Assembly: GCA_965215295.1 (NCBI GenBank)
Contig: OZ244045.1
Location: 1,612,001 to 1,676,000, forward strand
Reading direction: 5' to 3'
Source: HK1 sp965215295
Lineage (GTDB): Bacteria; Pseudomonadota; Gammaproteobacteria; HK1
Length of the DNA: 64,000 bases
Position 1 is the stretch's first letter. The number at the start of each line of letters is the position of its first letter. The notes below the pieces were generated by a model. That model was given only the letters and a program-made list of their open reading frames with translations, did no database searches and had not been told where the DNA came from. The position numbers were made by a program, and so were the translations under genes. Positions 8,851 to 16,604 of this stretch are shown piece after piece.

Positions 8851-9522
8851 TCATCCAGCCCAAATGTCATCCTTCGACTCCCAATACTTCCTTACCATGT
8901 TGAATCGATCGATTCTGGTTCGAATCTTAAGGATTTCTTTTGGATAGAATTCGGACATCATGTTACATAGCTGCAACATCCACTTCCTTCGTGAATATCC
9001 ATCGATCACGCGAATGTCGTTGGAGTTCGCGATCTGAATCTGACCCCAGCCCAGTGCACCTATCGTGAGGCACTTCCAGTCCAGGAATTCGATCGGAGAG
9101 AACAGAACCTCAGAGACAGTGACCTTCGTACCTTCAACCGAGTATTTGATGATAATTGGAGAGAAGACATTGGCATCCGATTCGTAAAGTTCAGACAGCC
9201 GCTTCACCGATGTGAGGTTGGGCATGTTGAACTGGGTATCCTTCCTGTGCGTCTTGACGTCTACTACGGAGTAAAAGCCTTCCGTGTCGGTGAAGGCCAA
9301 ATCGGCCATGGCGCGGCGAGCAAAATTTTTCGAATATTCGTCACACCAATTCCCGAGAAAAGTGTCGAATTCATCTGCTACCAGTGATTGAAGTGCATCG
9401 CCAACCGCTCTCGGGCTACTCGCCGTTTGCGGCGACAGGAAATCTCGTGAAGAGTTGATATGCCTCTTGATCTTGGAGGCCACCCCGCGATGATGACCTT
9501 CGTAATAGAATCTCGATTTCAT
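8851..9522 (-). CDS. Type II restriction endonuclease, PD-(D/E)XK-like
   Basis: This 223-residue protein is unlike its neighbours in codon use and far lower in G+C. A nuclease core is suggested by ARRAMADLAFTDTEGFYSVVDVKTHRKD (residues about 75-102), where the aspartate in ADLAF and the DVK pair have the spacing of PD-(D/E)XK endonucleases. Its ATG overlaps the TGA of the DNA methyltransferase by 4 bp (ATGA), so the two are translationally coupled. I infer a cognate type II restriction-modification pair; the recognition sequence cannot be read. A longer in-frame extension into the methyltransferase is not needed. The 3' end abuts the vapC remnant. Confidence 0.75.
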   Translation of the reverse strand: MKSRFYYEGHHRGVASKIKRHINSSRDFLSPQTASSPRAVGDALQSLVADEFDTFLGNWCDEYSKNFARRAMADLAFTDTEGFYSVVDVKTHRKDTQFNMPNLTSVKRLSELYESDANVFSPIIIKYSVEGTKVTVSEVLFSPIEFLDWKCLTIGALGWGQIQIANSNDIRVIDGYSRRKWMLQLCNMMSEFYPKEILKIRTRIDRFNMVRKYWESKDDIWAG

Positions 9523-10523
9523 GAGAACAGGCCGTCCTGACGATCGATCGGTTTGGCCCTGCTCGGCCGATTGGAAAACGAGTTTCTTTCCCAGAATATG
9601 CCGTCTGCATATCCCTGGATTGTCGGATCGTCTCTGGCGGCAGCGATCCGTTTCAGCGTCCAGCACAGGTACTCGACGTTGATTTCGACTCCGCACCAGC
9701 GTCTTGACAATTTTTCTGCTACAACCGCGGTTGTTCCACTGCCAAGAAACGGATCAAACACGAAATCTCCCTTCCTGGAGCTCGCCAGTATCAATTTGGC
9801 GATCAATTTCTCGGGTTTCTGAGTGGGATGGTCGGTATTCTCCGGCATCGACCAGAATGGAACTGTCAAATCGGTCCAAATGTTCGACGGATGGGTCAGG
9901 CGATAGTTGCCTTCCTTTTCCCGTCGCCAATCTTTCGGCTCTCCTTTGATTTTGTAAGGAGCGAGAACTTTGCGTTTCAACTTCACCGCCTCGACATCGA
10001 AATAATATCTCTCCGATTTTGTGCAGAACCAGATGTCTTCCGTGTTGTTCTTCCAGTTCATCTTTGCACCCCGTCCTTTCTCCCGTTCCCAAGTGATTCG
10101 ATTTCTGATGTGAAGTTTCGACTCCAGGATCGGAAAGACAAGTGTGGATGTCCTCCAGTCCGAACACACGTAGAGCGTGGCGTTCGGCTTCATCATCGGA
10201 ATCAGCAAGTCGACGATTTCCTCGAACCAGGATCGATATTCATCGTCTTCTTTTCTTCTGAACGAATTTCCATTGAAGTTCTTGGATAGATTGTACGGAG
10301 GATCCAAAATCAGGAGATCTACGAATTCGGAAGGAAGAAATTTCGCTATTTCGAGAATATTTCCTGCGACGAGACGTCTTTCCAGATCTTGCGGGGCGAC
10401 CGCCGTATCCAACCGCATGATGTCACGAGAAAATCGGACGCTTTCTTCTTCCGTGCACGAAAGCGTTTGATTTCTGGGAGCACGTTTTCGCATGTGAGTG
10501 ACCGTGTTGAACTGTGGTTTCAT
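9519..10523 (-). CDS. Type II DNA methyltransferase (N4/N6 amino class)
   Basis: This 334-residue protein has the circularly permuted motif order of the beta class. The catalytic DPPYNLSKNFNG (motif IV) lies near the N-terminus and the SAM-binding DPFLGSGTTAVVAEKLSRRWCGVEIN (motif I) near the C-terminus, with NIWTDLTVPFW and HPTQKPEKL between. It would methylate adenine N6 or cytosine N4 in the site cut by the downstream endonuclease. Low G+C and AT-rich codons mark it as recent acquisition. The ATG at 10523 follows a gcgagg ribosome-binding site; an ATG at 10547 falls inside the loop of an inverted repeat and is less likely. It lies only 54 bp after the UGSC gene. Confidence 0.92.
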   Translation of the reverse strand: MKPQFNTVTHMRKRAPRNQTLSCTEEESVRFSRDIMRLDTAVAPQDLERRLVAGNILEIAKFLPSEFVDLLILDPPYNLSKNFNGNSFRRKEDDEYRSWFEEIVDLLIPMMKPNATLYVCSDWRTSTLVFPILESKLHIRNRITWEREKGRGAKMNWKNNTEDIWFCTKSERYYFDVEAVKLKRKVLAPYKIKGEPKDWRREKEGNYRLTHPSNIWTDLTVPFWSMPENTDHPTQKPEKLIAKLILASSRKGDFVFDPFLGSGTTAVVAEKLSRRWCGVEINVEYLCWTLKRIAAARDDPTIQGYADGIFWERNSFSNRPSRAKPIDRQDGLFS

Positions 10524-10526
10524 GGT

Positions 10527-10563
10527 ATCGCAGCCTCGCCACTTCACTCTTCGAGGCTGCGAT
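10527..10563. promoter_or_regulatory. 12-bp perfect inverted repeat at the methyltransferase start
   Basis: atcgcagcctcg (10527-10538) and cgaggctgcgat (10552-10563) are exact reverse complements around a 13-base loop. The proximal arm contains the presumed ribosome-binding site of the methyltransferase, so a hairpin in the mRNA, or a dimeric protein on the DNA, could limit its expression. No T-tract follows, so it is not a standard terminator. Confidence 0.6.
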
Positions 10564-10577
10564 CCGGTGTATTCCGG

Positions 10578-11138
10578 TCAGCCGGCGGTGAGCTTCTCCA
10601 CGATCTCCTCCAGCGCCTCATCGGCGATGGCCCGAATCTCGTCGTCGGTGCGGTTCTGGATCGGATGCGGGACCCAGACGATCGCGGGCTCGTAGCCAAG
10701 CGACGCGGACTGCGCGGCGGCCGCCTGCCGGAACGCGGTGGTCGCGATCATCACGCCGGGGATCCCTCGTTCATCGAGGTCGAGCATGTCATGCACACTG
10801 CACGACGTGCACGAGCCTCAGTCGGAGAGGGCATCGACGACGACATCGACCTCCTCGGCGATGGTCTGCGAGAGGTCGACCGGCGCGGTGCGGGTGTTGG
10901 TGGGCTTCGCGTAGCGCCTCACAGCGAGCCCACGTCCGACGAAGTGCGATTCGAGCCGGTCGAGAAACGTGTTCCCGCGGGCCTTGCCGATGTCGAGCAG
11001 CCCGAGGGTCAGGCCGTCGAGCGCCGGCGGCGGCGGGCGGCGCCCGCGCCGGACCGGCGAGGACTCCGCTGTCGGGTCGAGCAACCGGATGCCTTCATTC
11101 ATGGCTTCAACCTCCCGCATGGTTTGAATGCCTTCCAT
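10578..11138 (-). CDS. UGSC-motif selenoprotein with in-frame TGA (Sec)
   Basis: Two open frames in the same phase, 11138 down to 10821 and 10817 down to 10578, are separated only by a TGA at 10820-10818. Read through, the junction is ALSD-U-GSCTSCSVHD, the motif for which the UGSC (seleno)protein family is named; many members have cysteine in place of selenocysteine. The product is 186 residues with Sec at position 107, then the conserved GIPGVMIATTAF and VPHPI segments. The function is unknown, presumably a redox role with the thioredoxin-fused gene upstream. A small stem (TGCAC/GTGCA, loop GTC) lies 6 nt after the TGA. Two ribosome-binding-site/ATG pairs exist, at 11138 (ggaggaga) and 11102 (gggagg). 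Confidence 0.85.
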
Positions 11139-11220
11139 GGCTTCATCTCCTCCTTGACGGGGGTGCCGCTGAAGGAACCGCCCGCGGTCCATCACCCCCG
11201 AGACCCGCCGATTCCCTGCG

Positions 11221-11652
11221 TTACTCCTGTGGGTACTGTATATCCGGAGTTTCGTTTTCGCGTCCGTCCTGGCACATCGGAATCTTGATGGTGTGCGGAT
11301 AGATGCGGTGTGCATCCGTGTGTGCATCCACAATTGCACCGATTCCGCCACCGAAGATGATGTTTCCCCAGATCATGCCTCCCATCTTCGAATCCACCGC
11401 ATTTACGTAGACCCGCCCGTCGCGTGTCCTGCACGTGATATGCAGCGGATCATCCGATTTGGGGATGGTCAGAGTCCCTGGCACCTGTACCGAATACTGT
11501 CCCTTCTTGTGCTCCACCGTGCACTGTGTGCCGTCCGGACATTCCGGGGCGTCGAAATTGATCGTGGACATGTCCTCGTTCACGATGCTCGAACATCCGC
11601 CAAGGAGCGCACTTGCCACCACCACCCCTGCAATCAAGTTTCTCGGTTTCAT
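11221..11652 (-). CDS. Small lipoprotein of unknown function
   Basis: This 143-residue protein has a clean lipoprotein signal peptide (MKPRNLIAGVVVASALLGGC, lipobox LGGC), so it should be anchored in the inner or outer membrane and face the periplasm. The mature part contains a glycine-rich hydrophobic stretch (GGMIWGNIIFGGGIGAIVDAHTDAH) followed by a polar tail. The ATG at 11652 has a strong gaaggag site. Its start overlaps the stop of a 50-codon ORF upstream. Base composition is clearly lower in G+C than the flanking genes, suggesting separate origin; it interrupts the otherwise logical pairing of the thioredoxin-fused gene with the UGSC gene. The C-terminal hydrophobic pattern resembles bacterial lipoproteins of unknown function, but I cannot name a family. 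Confidence 0.75.
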   Translation of the reverse strand: MKPRNLIAGVVVASALLGGCSSIVNEDMSTINFDAPECPDGTQCTVEHKKGQYSVQVPGTLTIPKSDDPLHITCRTRDGRVYVNAVDSKMGGMIWGNIIFGGGIGAIVDAHTDAHRIYPHTIKIPMCQDGRENETPDIQYPQE

Positions 11653-11801
11653 GTTGCTCCTTCCCTTCTTTCGTTCGGATGTGTTGTTCTTCCGTGACGG
11701 CACACGAGCCATGCCATGATGCATCCGGGAATCACTCCGCCGGCGAGTGTCACCCCGATCACCGCCGCTGCTGCATACCATCGTCTCTTGCCTTGATTCA
11801 T
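11649..11801 (-). CDS. 50-residue membrane peptide coupled to the lipoprotein gene
   Basis: An ATG at 11801 behind gaaggagag starts a 50-codon frame, MNQGKRRWYAAAAVIGVTLA and so on, with one hydrophobic segment (residues 9-32) and a basic C-terminal tail. Its TGA overlaps the ATG of the lipoprotein (atga), which favours real translation. No family is recognised. It could simply serve to couple translation, or act as a partner of the lipoprotein in the membrane. Confidence 0.5.
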   Translation of the reverse strand: MNQGKRRWYAAAAVIGVTLAGGVIPGCIMAWLVCRHGRTTHPNERREGAT

Positions 11802-12067
11802 GTCTTCTCTCCTTCAGCTCGAAGATGGCGCGGTAGTGGAGCGGGACGCGTTCATGCCATGTCGCCGACCCGGGGACAACGCCTCGCCAGTGACAGGATG
11901 CGCCATCACCGGCAACGCGAGCAAACGGCTGCCGAAATACTCCTCCGCTGACCACAACCGCGATCGCGGATAGACGGCTCCTTCCATATCGGCCAACCCC
12001 TCTTTGGCCGCCGACGCCCGGGCCGTTGCGCCGTCCAAGCGCCTGAGCGTGCCGCCTTCACGGCAAT

Positions 12068-13495
12068 TCACGTCTTCACCTCCCTGGTGATGGGGCTGGT
12101 GCCGCGAGCGCCGCTCGCCACCCACCCCCCGATGATGGCGCTCATGAGCCCGGCCTCGCCGCCGGCGCGCACGATGTTCAGGCCGCCTTCGCGGAACTTC
12201 GGCATCGAATCCTCGACGAGCTCCGGCTTCACGCCGACGTCGATGCCGTCCGCCCCGCGCACCAGCTCCGAGCCCGGACGCGTTGTCGCCGCCATGAGCC
12301 CGGCCTTGATCCGGGCCCGGTCCCACCCTCCTTCCTTGAAGATCGCCCAGTGCTCGGGAGAGAGGACGAGGAAGGCGTCGATGGTCTGCACGAGCCTCGG
12401 ATGGCCAACCGAGCTCAGCGTCATCGCAAGCGAGCGCGCGAGCGACTCCGGCGTGCGCGAGCCCTCGTCCATGATCGGGCTCAGGCCGCCGGCCCCGAAC
12501 AGGGTCACCGCCGACACGCCGGGCGAGACCCCGCGCTCCACGCTGAGCGGCTGCCAGTCCGGATCGGACTCGTCCTCGGCGAAACACAGGGTGTACTTGC
12601 CGGGCCACCCGAGGGTCGCCCGATCGATCCCGCCCGGCACCCCGCCGCCGACGTTGCGGACCACGAGCTGCAACGCGCGCCCGATGCTCGCATTCGCCCG
12701 GTTGCCCGGGCCGAGCGCGTTCACCCCCGAATTCATTCCGATGCGCCGCGCGACGGGGCCGTTCACCACCACCATCGGACCCGAGAACCAGGTGGTGCAG
12801 AGCAGCCCGTGCATCGCGAACCCGGGTTCGAGCGCCGCCTCCACCACCGCGAGGACGACCGGCATGTACTCGGGCTTGCAGCCCGCCATCACCGCGTTGA
12901 TCGCGACTTTCTCGACCGTGCACGGCGCGTGGTTCGGCGGGATCCGGCCGATGGTCTCCTGCGGATCGCGCGGCGTGCCCCCGAGCATGCGCAGCACCCG
13001 CACCGGGGTCGGCGGGACCACCGGCAGGCCGTCGCTCCAGCCGCGGGAGAAGCACAGCTCGTGCTCGTCCTCCGGAGCGTGCACGTCGATGACGCGCGCC
13101 TTCATGGGCGGCGTTCCGAACGCGACCTCCAGCACCTCCGGCATGCCGGGGTCCACGCTCTTCGAGCCGCACCCCGGCTGAAAATCGGGAAGCGCGGCGC
13201 CGAGCGCTCCGAGCCCGGTCACCCGGGTCCACTCGGCGCGGTCCCAGCCGACGGTGCGCTCCGCCTCGGCACCGCCTTCGAGACGGATGAGGGTCGGCAC
13301 CGTCTCGATGCCCAAGCGCCACGACTGCTCCAGCGAGCGGTCGTCGATGGCGCCCACACCCTCCGGAAACGCCGGATCGTCTTGCGTGTAGACGGTCAGA
13401 TCCATCCCGCTCGCGGCGATCTCGCGCAGCACCGGCCGCACCAGATCGCAGGTCGGGCAGTCGCGCTTGGCGACGACGATGAAGCTCGCGCTCAC
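12068..13495 (-). CDS. Thioredoxin-domain fusion protein, partner of the UGSC selenoprotein
   Basis: This 475-residue protein begins at a GTG with a glutaredoxin/thioredoxin-like domain of about 100 residues (FIVVAKRDCPTCDLVRPVL, redox CPTC, cis-Pro in ETVPTLI). A long conserved domain follows, with CFSRGWSDGLPVVPPTPVRV, PNHAPCTVEKVAINAVMAGCKPEYMPVVL and a glycine-rich region. I have seen this second domain described only as a conserved protein encoded beside UGSC-family genes; its reaction is unknown. The UGSC gene lies on the same strand about 930 bp downstream, with the lipoprotein pair between. A joint redox or reductive-cleavage role is inference. The 266 bp between this gene and the small ORF contain no convincing gene. 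Confidence 0.7.
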   Translation of the reverse strand: MSASFIVVAKRDCPTCDLVRPVLREIAASGMDLTVYTQDDPAFPEGVGAIDDRSLEQSWRLGIETVPTLIRLEGGAEAERTVGWDRAEWTRVTGLGALGAALPDFQPGCGSKSVDPGMPEVLEVAFGTPPMKARVIDVHAPEDEHELCFSRGWSDGLPVVPPTPVRVLRMLGGTPRDPQETIGRIPPNHAPCTVEKVAINAVMAGCKPEYMPVVLAVVEAALEPGFAMHGLLCTTWFSGPMVVVNGPVARRIGMNSGVNALGPGNRANASIGRALQLVVRNVGGGVPGGIDRATLGWPGKYTLCFAEDESDPDWQPLSVERGVSPGVSAVTLFGAGGLSPIMDEGSRTPESLARSLAMTLSSVGHPRLVQTIDAFLVLSPEHWAIFKEGGWDRARIKAGLMAATTRPGSELVRGADGIDVGVKPELVEDSMPKFREGGLNIVRAGGEAGLMSAIIGGWVASGARGTSPITREVKT

Positions 13496-13657
13496 CGTCC
13501 CCTCGTCCGGGGAGCGGACCCGGAGCCCTGACGGCCGCGCCTGTCGACGATGAGGCTGGTGGCGCTCACGACTGCCGAACCTCCCGAATGTGACGCGGTC
13601 GCACTTGACGACGGCAACGGCGGTGGACGATACGACGACGGGCGACGGAACGCACCC

Positions 13658-14491
13658 TCACAGCAGCTTCGCATGCCGGTCGAGGAGCGGCAGCACCTCG
13701 TCGCGCCCCTTCGGCGGGATGGTGACGAGGGCGCGGAAGACGCCGGCCTCGCGATAGCTGTCGATCGCGGCCGGGTCGCCGGTGGCCCCGAACACCGAGG
13801 TCCGGATGGTGTTCACGTCGCGCCCGGCCCGGTCCGCGAACTCCGCAAGCCGCGCCATCTCCGCCCTGGCGTCCCCGAACGACCGCGTGCGCGGCATCCA
13901 GCCTTCGCAGAAATCGACCACCCGCTCGAGCGAGTACCTCGTCTCGCCGCCGAGCAGCACCGGCGGACCGGGCCGCTGCACCGGCTTCGGATACGACCAG
14001 ATGGGGTCGAAGTCGACGAACGGACCGTGGTACTCGGGCGTCTCCTCGCGCCACATGGTCTTGATCGCCTTCGCGCGATCGCACATGACCTTGAACCGGT
14101 CCTTGAACGTGGTGCCGTGGTTCTCCATCTCCTCCGCGTTCCATCCCGCCCCGATGCCGAGCTCGAAGCGCCCGCCGGAGAGCAGGTCGAGGGTCGCGCA
14201 CTCCTTCGCGAGCACGATGGGGTCGCGTTCGGTGAGTAGCGCGATGGCGGTGCCGATGCGAAGGTTCTTCGTCGAAGCCGCGGCATAGGCGAGCCCGACG
14301 AAGGGATCGACGGTGTGCTTGTACTCCTCCGGCAACACCGGCCCCCCCGGCCACGGACTCCTGCGGCTGGTGGGGATGTGGGTGTGCTCGGGGACGAAGA
14401 GCGACTCGAAGCCGCGGTCTTCGGCCTCGCGGGCGAGCTCGTCGATGCGGATGGTGTAGCCGGTGGAGAACTGGGTAAGGCCGATGTGCAT
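13658..14491 (-). CDS. LLM class F420-dependent-type oxidoreductase
   Basis: This is a luciferase-like TIM-barrel oxidoreductase of 277 residues that would use reduced F420 or FMN. Characteristic segments are DELAREAEDRGFESLFVPEH, the DPFVGLAYAAASTKNLRIGTAI strand-helix, the AKECATLDLLSGGRFELGIGAGWNAEEMENHG core, and PPVLLGGETRYSLERVVDFCEGW. The substrate is unknown; the subgroup includes many uncharacterised enzymes from actinobacteria and environmental proteobacteria. The ATG at 14491 (MHIGLTQFSTGY) is the natural start; further upstream the frame is shadow sequence. An alpha/beta hydrolase follows upstream on the same strand. Confidence 0.88.
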   Translation of the reverse strand: MHIGLTQFSTGYTIRIDELAREAEDRGFESLFVPEHTHIPTSRRSPWPGGPVLPEEYKHTVDPFVGLAYAAASTKNLRIGTAIALLTERDPIVLAKECATLDLLSGGRFELGIGAGWNAEEMENHGTTFKDRFKVMCDRAKAIKTMWREETPEYHGPFVDFDPIWSYPKPVQRPGPPVLLGGETRYSLERVVDFCEGWMPRTRSFGDARAEMARLAEFADRAGRDVNTIRTSVFGATGDPAAIDSYREAGVFRALVTIPPKGRDEVLPLLDRHAKLL

Positions 14492-14628
14492 GGGGATGGC
14501 TCCGGGGTTCGGTGCATGAAACGAGAGGCGCCTTTCTACCAGAAAACCGGTCAATCGCGTGTCCCGCCCGGAAAGCGATTTCGCGGCTTCGAGTCCCCGG
14601 CCCGCCGGGGGAACGCCGCGCGAGCCCG

Positions 14629-15417
14629 TCAGCCGCTCGGGACGACCTCGGCAACGAACGCCTCGATCGTGGCGAGAGTCTCCCGGGGACGTTCCCGGTG
14701 CGGCGCGTGCCCGCAATCCTCGATCCATCGTCGCGTCACCGGCCCGGCCACCCCGCGTTCGATGGCGTCGAGCTGCGCCGCCGATCCGTAGGCATCGCGC
14801 TCGCCCTGAACCAGCAGCACCGGCGCGGTGATGGGCGGCAGGAACGCCTCGATCGACCACTGCCCGAACCCCGGTTGAAGCCAGGCGTCGTGCCATCCGA
14901 AGAAGGCGTCATCGACCTGCTCGCCGTGGTAGCGGGCGAGCCGCTCGCGCAGCCCCCCGCCGCGGTAGGCATCCCCTGCCGCACGGATGCTCGCGATGCT
15001 CATGTCCTCGCAGAACACGTGCGGGGCCAGCAGGACCAGCCCGCGGATGCGCGGTTCCGAGCCCTCCGGGAGCCTCCCCGCGTGCACGATCGCGATCGAT
15101 GCGCCATCGCTGTGTCCGACGAGCACCGCGTCGTCGATGCCGGCGGCGTCGAGGACCGTGCCGGTGACCTCGCGCCCTTCGACGTGCATGTAGTCGATCC
15201 CCCGCGGCAGCTCGGCGGGACCCGATCCACCGTAGCCGGCGCGGGACCAGGCGAACACCGGGAGTCCCGTTCGCCGGTGCAGCAGGGCGGGAAAGTCCCG
15301 CCACATGGCGACGCAGCCGAGCCCCTCGTGCAGGAGGACGAGGGTCGTGCCCGCACGGTCCCGCGCGCCCCACCATCGGCATTCGAGCCGGACCTCACCG
15401 ACCGTGATCGTCCGCAT
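14629..15417 (-). CDS. Alpha/beta hydrolase fold protein
   Basis: This 262-residue hydrolase of the classical alpha/beta type carries an HEGLG oxyanion region (LVLLHEGLGCVAMWRDFPALL), the nucleophile elbow GHSDGASIA near residue 100, an acid-side segment VLLVQGERDAYG and the catalytic histidine in CGHAPHRERP. The closest general resemblance is to esterase, haloperoxidase-like or C-C hydrolases; the substrate is unknown. The start ATG at 15417 (MRTITVGEVRLE) is taken because upstream in-frame sequence is repetitive. It shares a strand with the F420-type oxidoreductase 137 bp downstream. Confidence 0.88.
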   Translation of the reverse strand: MRTITVGEVRLECRWWGARDRAGTTLVLLHEGLGCVAMWRDFPALLHRRTGLPVFAWSRAGYGGSGPAELPRGIDYMHVEGREVTGTVLDAAGIDDAVLVGHSDGASIAIVHAGRLPEGSEPRIRGLVLLAPHVFCEDMSIASIRAAGDAYRGGGLRERLARYHGEQVDDAFFGWHDAWLQPGFGQWSIEAFLPPITAPVLLVQGERDAYGSAAQLDAIERGVAGPVTRRWIEDCGHAPHRERPRETLATIEAFVAEVVPSG

Positions 15418-15507
15418 CGTCCTCTCCGGCCTCCGGGCCTCCGATCTCCGGGCCGCCGGGCCGCCGGCGACCCGCCCGGGCCGATCGTCCGCCGTCCGGG
15501 GCCTGCC

Positions 15508-15650
15508 GTCGACCCGCCCGGGCCGAGCCGAGCCGGCGGGGTGGCCGCCGCGGTGGAGCCTGCGGCGCGTCGACCCGTCCGGGCCGGGCCGAGCCGGCGG
15601 GGTGACCGCCGCGGTGGAGCCCGCGGCGCGTCGACCCGCGCGAGCCGAGC
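15508..15650. repeat. 61-bp tandem repeat, 2.3 copies
   Basis: gtcgaccc starts units at 15508, 15569 and 15630, a 61-bp period, with near-identical bodies ending in gcggtggagcc-gcggcgc. It lies upstream of the hydrolase start. The 15418-15820 gap holds only this array and an AT-rich stretch near 15721-15735. Confidence 0.88.
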
Positions 15651-15820
15651 CGAGCCGAGCCACGGCCGGAGAAGTGTCTGGAGTGCCGGTTTCCGTATCG
15701 ATCCAGGGACGCGCGTCGCATTAGTTTTTCTTTAGACAGCCCGGAGTGATTCTCGATTGAGTCGAACGCGATCCACCCCCATCTGTCCAGTCGGGAACCA
15801 CACGAACCTGGACGGAGACC

Positions 15821-16219
15821 ATGAACGACTTCAAAGACCATGAGCGCGAGCTGTGGCTTGCGCATGATCCGCGCGTGTACTACCTGCTGTACACGGTGCG
15901 CGCCCGCCGGCTCCAGTCCGAGGCGGTCGGCCACGCGCTCGGTGTGGCGGGACGTTTTCTCGCCCGGATCGGGGCCGTCGCATACCGCCGGATTGCCGCT
16001 GCGCTCCGCAAGCGACGGACGATCGCGCAGCTCCGGCGGCTCGACGACCACCTGCTTTCCGACATCGGCATCGACCGCGGGCAGATCCCCATGATCGCGC
16101 AGGGGCTGATCGCACCGAGCGGCGAGGCGCCGCGGCGGACCATCCCCTCCGGGACGTGTCCGCCGGAGTATCGCGGCGACACCGCGAACGACGCGAAGCC
16201 GCCGGCACTCGCCGCCTGA
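15821..16219 (+). CDS. DUF1127 domain protein
   Basis: This 132-residue protein contains one DUF1127 (YjiS-like) helical domain at residues about 65-95, with the signature RRTIAQLRRLDDHLLSDIGIDRGQI. Small DUF1127 proteins are often RNA- or regulation-associated in proteobacteria; here no function can be stated. The N-terminal half is basic and helical. The final codons (DAKPPALAA) and the stop are duplicated 214 bp downstream. An AT-rich tttttcttta at about 15724 may belong to its promoter region. Confidence 0.82.
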   Translation: MNDFKDHERELWLAHDPRVYYLLYTVRARRLQSEAVGHALGVAGRFLARIGAVAYRRIAAALRKRRTIAQLRRLDDHLLSDIGIDRGQIPMIAQGLIAPSGEAPRRTIPSGTCPPEYRGDTANDAKPPALAA

Positions 16220-16604
16220 CGCGACGGCGCCGTCAACGGTTCGGCAGGGGCCGGAGGCTCTGCGGTCGGCCCTCCCTCCCCGACCGGAATCCTCCGGCCC
16301 GTCTGCCGAAGCCGGCAAGAACCGCCGCGACCGTGCCTCGCGAACCGGGGCAGGGTCGCTCCGGAACCGGATGCCACGGCATCGCGGAAGCACCGTCAAC
16401 GGTGACGCGAAGCCGCCGGCGCTCGCCGCCTGACGCGACGGCGCCGCCAACGGTTCGGCAGGGGCCGGAGGCTCTGCGGTCGGCCCTCCCTCCCCGACCG
16501 GAATCCTCCGGCCCATCTGCCGAAGCCGGCAAGAGCCGCCCCGGCCGTGCCTCGCGAGCCGGGGCAGGGTCGCTCCGGAACCGGATGCCACGGCGTCGCG
16601 GATC
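16190..16604. repeat. 214-bp direct duplication including the DUF1127 gene 3' end
   Basis: acgcgaagccgccggc-ctcgccgcctga occurs at 16191 and at 16405. The following ~190 bp is also repeated with few changes, up to about 16390 and 16604. The first copy contains the last codons and stop of the DUF1127 gene. The second copy reaches into the first ATG of the MFS reading frame. Confidence 0.93.

Noticed and set aside
10799..10817. Bacterial SECIS element
   Set aside because: A TGCAC/GTGCA stem follows the TGA, but the loop is closer than in most known elements; listed as an observation inside the gene, not as a feature.
11814..12067. ORF segment after the thioredoxin-fused gene (MEGAVYPRSRLWSAEEYF)
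   Set aside because: Only supported by an open frame in GC-rich DNA; no ribosome-binding site or domain, and it overlaps the start region of the 50-codon ORF.
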